NCBI GenBank assembly: GCA_964247055.1
Contig: OZ176059.1
Span: 2,852,001-2,916,000, forward strand
Source: Paragordius varius
Lineage: Eukaryota > Nematomorpha
DNA length: 64,000 bases
Direction: 5' to 3'
Both the position numbers and the translations under genes were made by a program. Each line of letters begins with the position of its first letter. The stretch's first letter is position 1. Positions 61,090 to 64,000 of this stretch are shown piece after piece. The notes under the pieces are model-generated. The model did not search any database, had not been told where the DNA came from, and saw only the letters and a list, made by a program, of their open reading frames with translations.

Positions 61090-62223
61090 TAATAAAAATA
61101 TTTTATAAACACTAAATAACATATTGAATCATTATAAGGGCAGAGAAAGTTCAAACATTTTTTTTTCCAATTAAATGGGTTCAATCCGATTTATAACCTC
61201 AATAAAGATATGCGTGTAAAAAAACGCTTTCCTTCAATCGAGTCCTCCAATGGTTTCAGTGTTGTCTAAAAACTTTGCCCTTTGTTGCCGTTTTATGATA
61301 TGATATCGAGTTTTATTCAGGTTATATGTATTCAAAAAGGTGGAATTTCTTGTCTTTAAATTAACAAAATATTTGCATTTATACATAATATGATGATATT
61401 TGGTGGATTATATTATTATGCTGAAAAAGAACAATATAATATGGAAACATATATTTAAGGTTACGTGTTAAAAAATAATAAGTTAATAATTTGAAATATA
61501 AATCAAAGAATATAGTGTTAATATTCCCAAAAATTATAAAACACAGATTAGTAGCCTTTGTAACGGTATATCCATATTCCATGGAGCATTTTTATTAACG
61601 TCACAGCCAATCATATTACTAAACTTTATTTAACTTTATTTTATAAAATTATCATTTTTATAATTAAATATCACATTAACTCTTCACATTATTTTTTGAA
61701 ATATTATACCCCAAATACATTTGAAATCTAATTGTTCGAAATCCTTCTTACAAAAAGTATGTATGTAAAATATTGGTGAGCCAAATATAAAATTATGCTT
61801 TCTTTGGCGGCATGCTTAAAATATTTTTTTAAAAAAATGCAGATTGTAACCCCTTACTTCAAACTTTTTTGTGATTTTTTTCTTTGGATTTTTTAAACGC
61901 TTTATAACGTTGAAATAAATTTATATTAAGGTTTAAAAATATTAATTATAATTAATTTGGGAAAACAGTTTTCAAAATTTATTTTATCATCAAATTTTTG
62001 ATATTATCGTAACAGATGTTTGTTTGAATCGTGTATTGGTGCTATCCCAATTTCGGGCTCTAGAGGTTAGAAAACTGTAAAAAATTTAAGCTTTTTATTA
62101 AATACAGGAGAAAAATGTTTAATATTTAAATTTTAATTAAAACATTTTACAAAACAGTTATATATATTTACAATAAATAACAAGGTAGAGCCGCCAAAAT
62201 CTGATGGACACCGAATTAACAAT
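61090..62223. other. AT-rich intergenic DNA, nothing recognised
   Basis: No supported gene or repeat. Confidence 0.5.
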
Positions 62224-62760
62224 ATTAACACTCGGATACAACACATTCATTTTAGTCCTTCGATTTAATTGGGGTAGTTAAAATACCCCAGTCCTGTTTA
62301 AGATTAAATTCTTTAAAAAATATGGAAATGTCAAAATTTTGCACTTATATACCATTAATAAACCGAAATATATAAAATATTTTATTCAAAAAATTTGATA
62401 TTACTTATTTTAACCTAAAACCGAAAGGTCAAAATTTGGTCAACGTGATATGTGTGCAATGGTAAAATTGAAAAATAATACAAAATAAACAGCTTTTTCT
62501 ATTTCTATCAATGGTAGATGTAATTTAAATAAAAAATTTTTTGCATAAATTTTGTAAAAAATGGCGTCGAAGTAGTTTGAAATGGACCTTTTTTTTTCAA
62601 AACAAAATTTTATTTAGATATTTTGGCATATTTATATAAATTTTATTAGAATAGAAGCATAAATTTTAATTGGGACCGTTTTATTCAGTAGTTTTTTATA
62701 AATCCTAACTCAAATCTAGTCAGGGGTATTTAGATAACACAATTTGAATCTAAGTGTTAA
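62224..62760. mobile_element. TTAA MITE
   Basis: TTAACACTCGGATACAACAC to TTTGAATCTAAGTGTTAA, with the same interior as the 8754 and 47342 copies (GGCGTCGAAGTAGTTTGA, ACCGTTTTATTCAGTAGTTT). TTAA at both ends. Confidence 0.5.
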
Positions 62761-63167
62761 ATTGCAAAAAATTCAATGCAACCTATCATCCTAAAATATT
62801 GCAGAACACGTGATAAGGTAAAATGAAATTAAAGCAGCTATATAGGATTAAAATAAACCCAGTTTTTTAATTGGATTTCAAAAGACATTGCTTTGAATCC
62901 GAATAATGTGCCTAATCAAAGTATTTTATCAAATTTATTGCTACCAAAATCGAAAATCCATTTTACTTACAAGTGTATGCATTTTTTTTCCCTTATCAAT
63001 TAAAGGGATGTCTAAATTAAATATTTAAGTGGTCGAGCACAATTTGTGTCTAATATTTCAAAAACAATGTTCGAGCAATATTCAAGTGTAGTGTTCATAA
63101 AACAAAAATTCTTACAGAAAAATTGAGAGAATTACGCATTATATATTATGATTTTTATTAAAAATTA

Positions 63168-63300
63168 AGCTGAAATGTGTATCTTATAAAAATATAAATT
63201 CTAATTTTCTACTTTTATAGTAAAGGCTTTATCGATAAAATATTTTACCATAAAAGTCGAAAATTAAAATTTATATTTTTATAAGATACGCGTTTCAGCT
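63168..63300. repeat. Hairpin-forming inverted repeat
   Basis: AGCTGAAATGTGTATCTTAT on the left and its near-complement ending ATAAGATACGCGTTTCAGCT on the right; arms of about 58 bp with a short loop (GGCTTTATCGATAAAATA). It lies about 170 bp past the stop of the minus-strand gene at 63468. A tiny MITE or a structured 3' region. Confidence 0.5.
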
Positions 63301-63467
63301 ATATTTATAATAAAAAAATTTACATATCTACAGTTTGTATGGTTACAAAAATACATAATCATCATTTTATATACAATAATGACTCAAAAACAAGAGAGAG
63401 AATTAATACAAGAACGAATAAATCCATTTTTTACAATAAAATTGCCATATAATATATACAAAGAAGT

Positions 63468-64000
63468 TTATCCCATCGTTGAATTAGCAACGGTTGTTGT
63501 AGCCGTGCTTGCCGTGCTTGCAGTTGAAGCCGTTGTTGTGGTTAATGTCGTACTTGAGGCCGTTGACGTACTCGCTGTGCTAGAAGTTACAACAGGGGTG
63601 CTTGCTGTAGAAGACAAACTAGATAGTGTTGTAGTGGTCACTTGAGATGGAGTCGAATCTGTAATTGTGTAATACTCATACGAAACGGTCACGGCTGGCT
63701 GTATCCGTGAAACACGTGGTAGGAATGGGATTCTTTGTGTTCTACGCACAATTCTAACCGTTCTGCCTGTTCGAGCTGTTCTGACTGTTCTAGCGGTACG
63801 GAACACGGGACGCACAGTGGTTAGCGGCCGTCTCCTTCGTCTAGGCAAAGGCCGTGGATTATTTCTCACTACCACAATGATTGGTGGCAAGGATACGGGT
63901 AAAATCCTGACAGGAATTGGCGGGATTGTTCTAACCGTCGGTGCAGTTACTGAACAACTTGGTTTACATCGGTATGGATTACTAGGACACCGTTGAGCCA
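63468..64000 (-). CDS. Paralog of the Arg/Thr-rich secreted protein, 5' end outside the window
   Basis: Open from the window edge to the TAA ending at 63468. It starts within AQRCPSNPYRCKPSCS, matching NRCPGNPYRCKPLCS of the 55559-56167 protein, then SVTAPTVRT and the basic region (RPLPRRRRRPL, FRTARTVRTARTGRTVRIVR, LPRVSRIQP). A Thr/Ser/Ala/Val tail of about 75 residues follows. The signal peptide must lie just past base 64000; an internal Met near 63890 is not the true start. Same orientation as the paralog 7 kb away, so a tandem family, possibly with further members to the right. Confidence 0.5.
   Translation of the reverse strand, partial: AQRCPSNPYRCKPSCSVTAPTVRTIPPIPVRILPVSLPPIIVVVRNNPRPLPRRRRRPLTTVRPVFRTARTVRTARTGRTVRIVRRTQRIPFLPRVSRIQPAVTVSYEYYTITDSTPSQVTTTTLSSLSSTASTPVVTSSTASTSTASSTTLTTTTASTASTASTATTTVANSTMG

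Noticed and set aside
63379-63645. Val/Leu-rich 88-codon frame on the plus strand
   Set aside because: Same reason: the shadow of the Thr-rich tail of the gene at 63468-64000.
1-64000. tRNA, rRNA or snRNA genes
   Set aside because: No A/B box pair with a clover-leaf, rRNA core or snRNA signature was seen on either strand by eye; a covariance scan was not possible.

Overview
The window looks like AT-rich, repeat-laden nuclear DNA of an insect, probably a fly. That is an inference from spliced genes with short GT-AG introns, an animal polypeptide GalNAc-transferase, Asn/His/Ser/Thr homopolymer runs and the mix of DNA transposons and MITEs. There are no bacterial-type operons. I recognised no retrovirus, LTR retrotransposon or Polinton.

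Layout. (1) 1-8.5 kb, minus strand: most of a Fizzy/Cdh1-family (APC/C activator) gene. Ten exons were placed by splice phase and several MITEs sit in its introns. A Ser/Asn-rich stretch of about 240 residues interrupts the start of the WD40 propeller. (2) 11.4-25.3 kb: a 62-bp satellite, organised into a 247-bp higher-order repeat in its right half. It is split by a 4.2-kb near-perfect palindrome (foldback-like, 16545-20736) and by a CACTA-like transposon (24013-25133). (3) 26.7-40.4 kb: a small family of secreted leucine-rich-repeat-like proteins. It has an intact 477-residue gene on the plus strand (38704-40418), a broken inverted copy (26670-28390), and two short genes (32837, 35834) that reuse the same promoter and signal-peptide exon. 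Two hAT families litter the locus. One hAT carries a nested Penelope-like insertion that encodes a textbook type I hammerhead ribozyme (31793-31884), the most striking single element here. (4) 42.1-42.7 kb: a single-exon, 180-residue membrane-anchored or secreted protein of unknown function. (5) 43.5-52.2 kb, minus strand: a complete 10-exon, 590-residue pgant-family O-glycosyltransferase with a ricin-type lectin tail. (6) 55.6-56.2 kb and 63.5 kb to the window end, minus strand: two paralogous secreted proteins with an Arg/Thr-rich basic core and a Ser/Thr-rich mucin-like tail. Between them lie about 3 kb of degenerate dimeric repeats of about 310 bp, a TA-target MITE, a TTAA-target MITE and a possible Helitron end.

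There is no sign of co-regulated clustering. The one functional link the sequence suggests is loose: the pgant adds GalNAc to Ser/Thr, and the Thr-rich secreted neighbours are plausible substrates. Exon boundaries come from reading GT/AG signals, codon phase and protein similarity by eye. Boundaries of degraded repeats are approximate.
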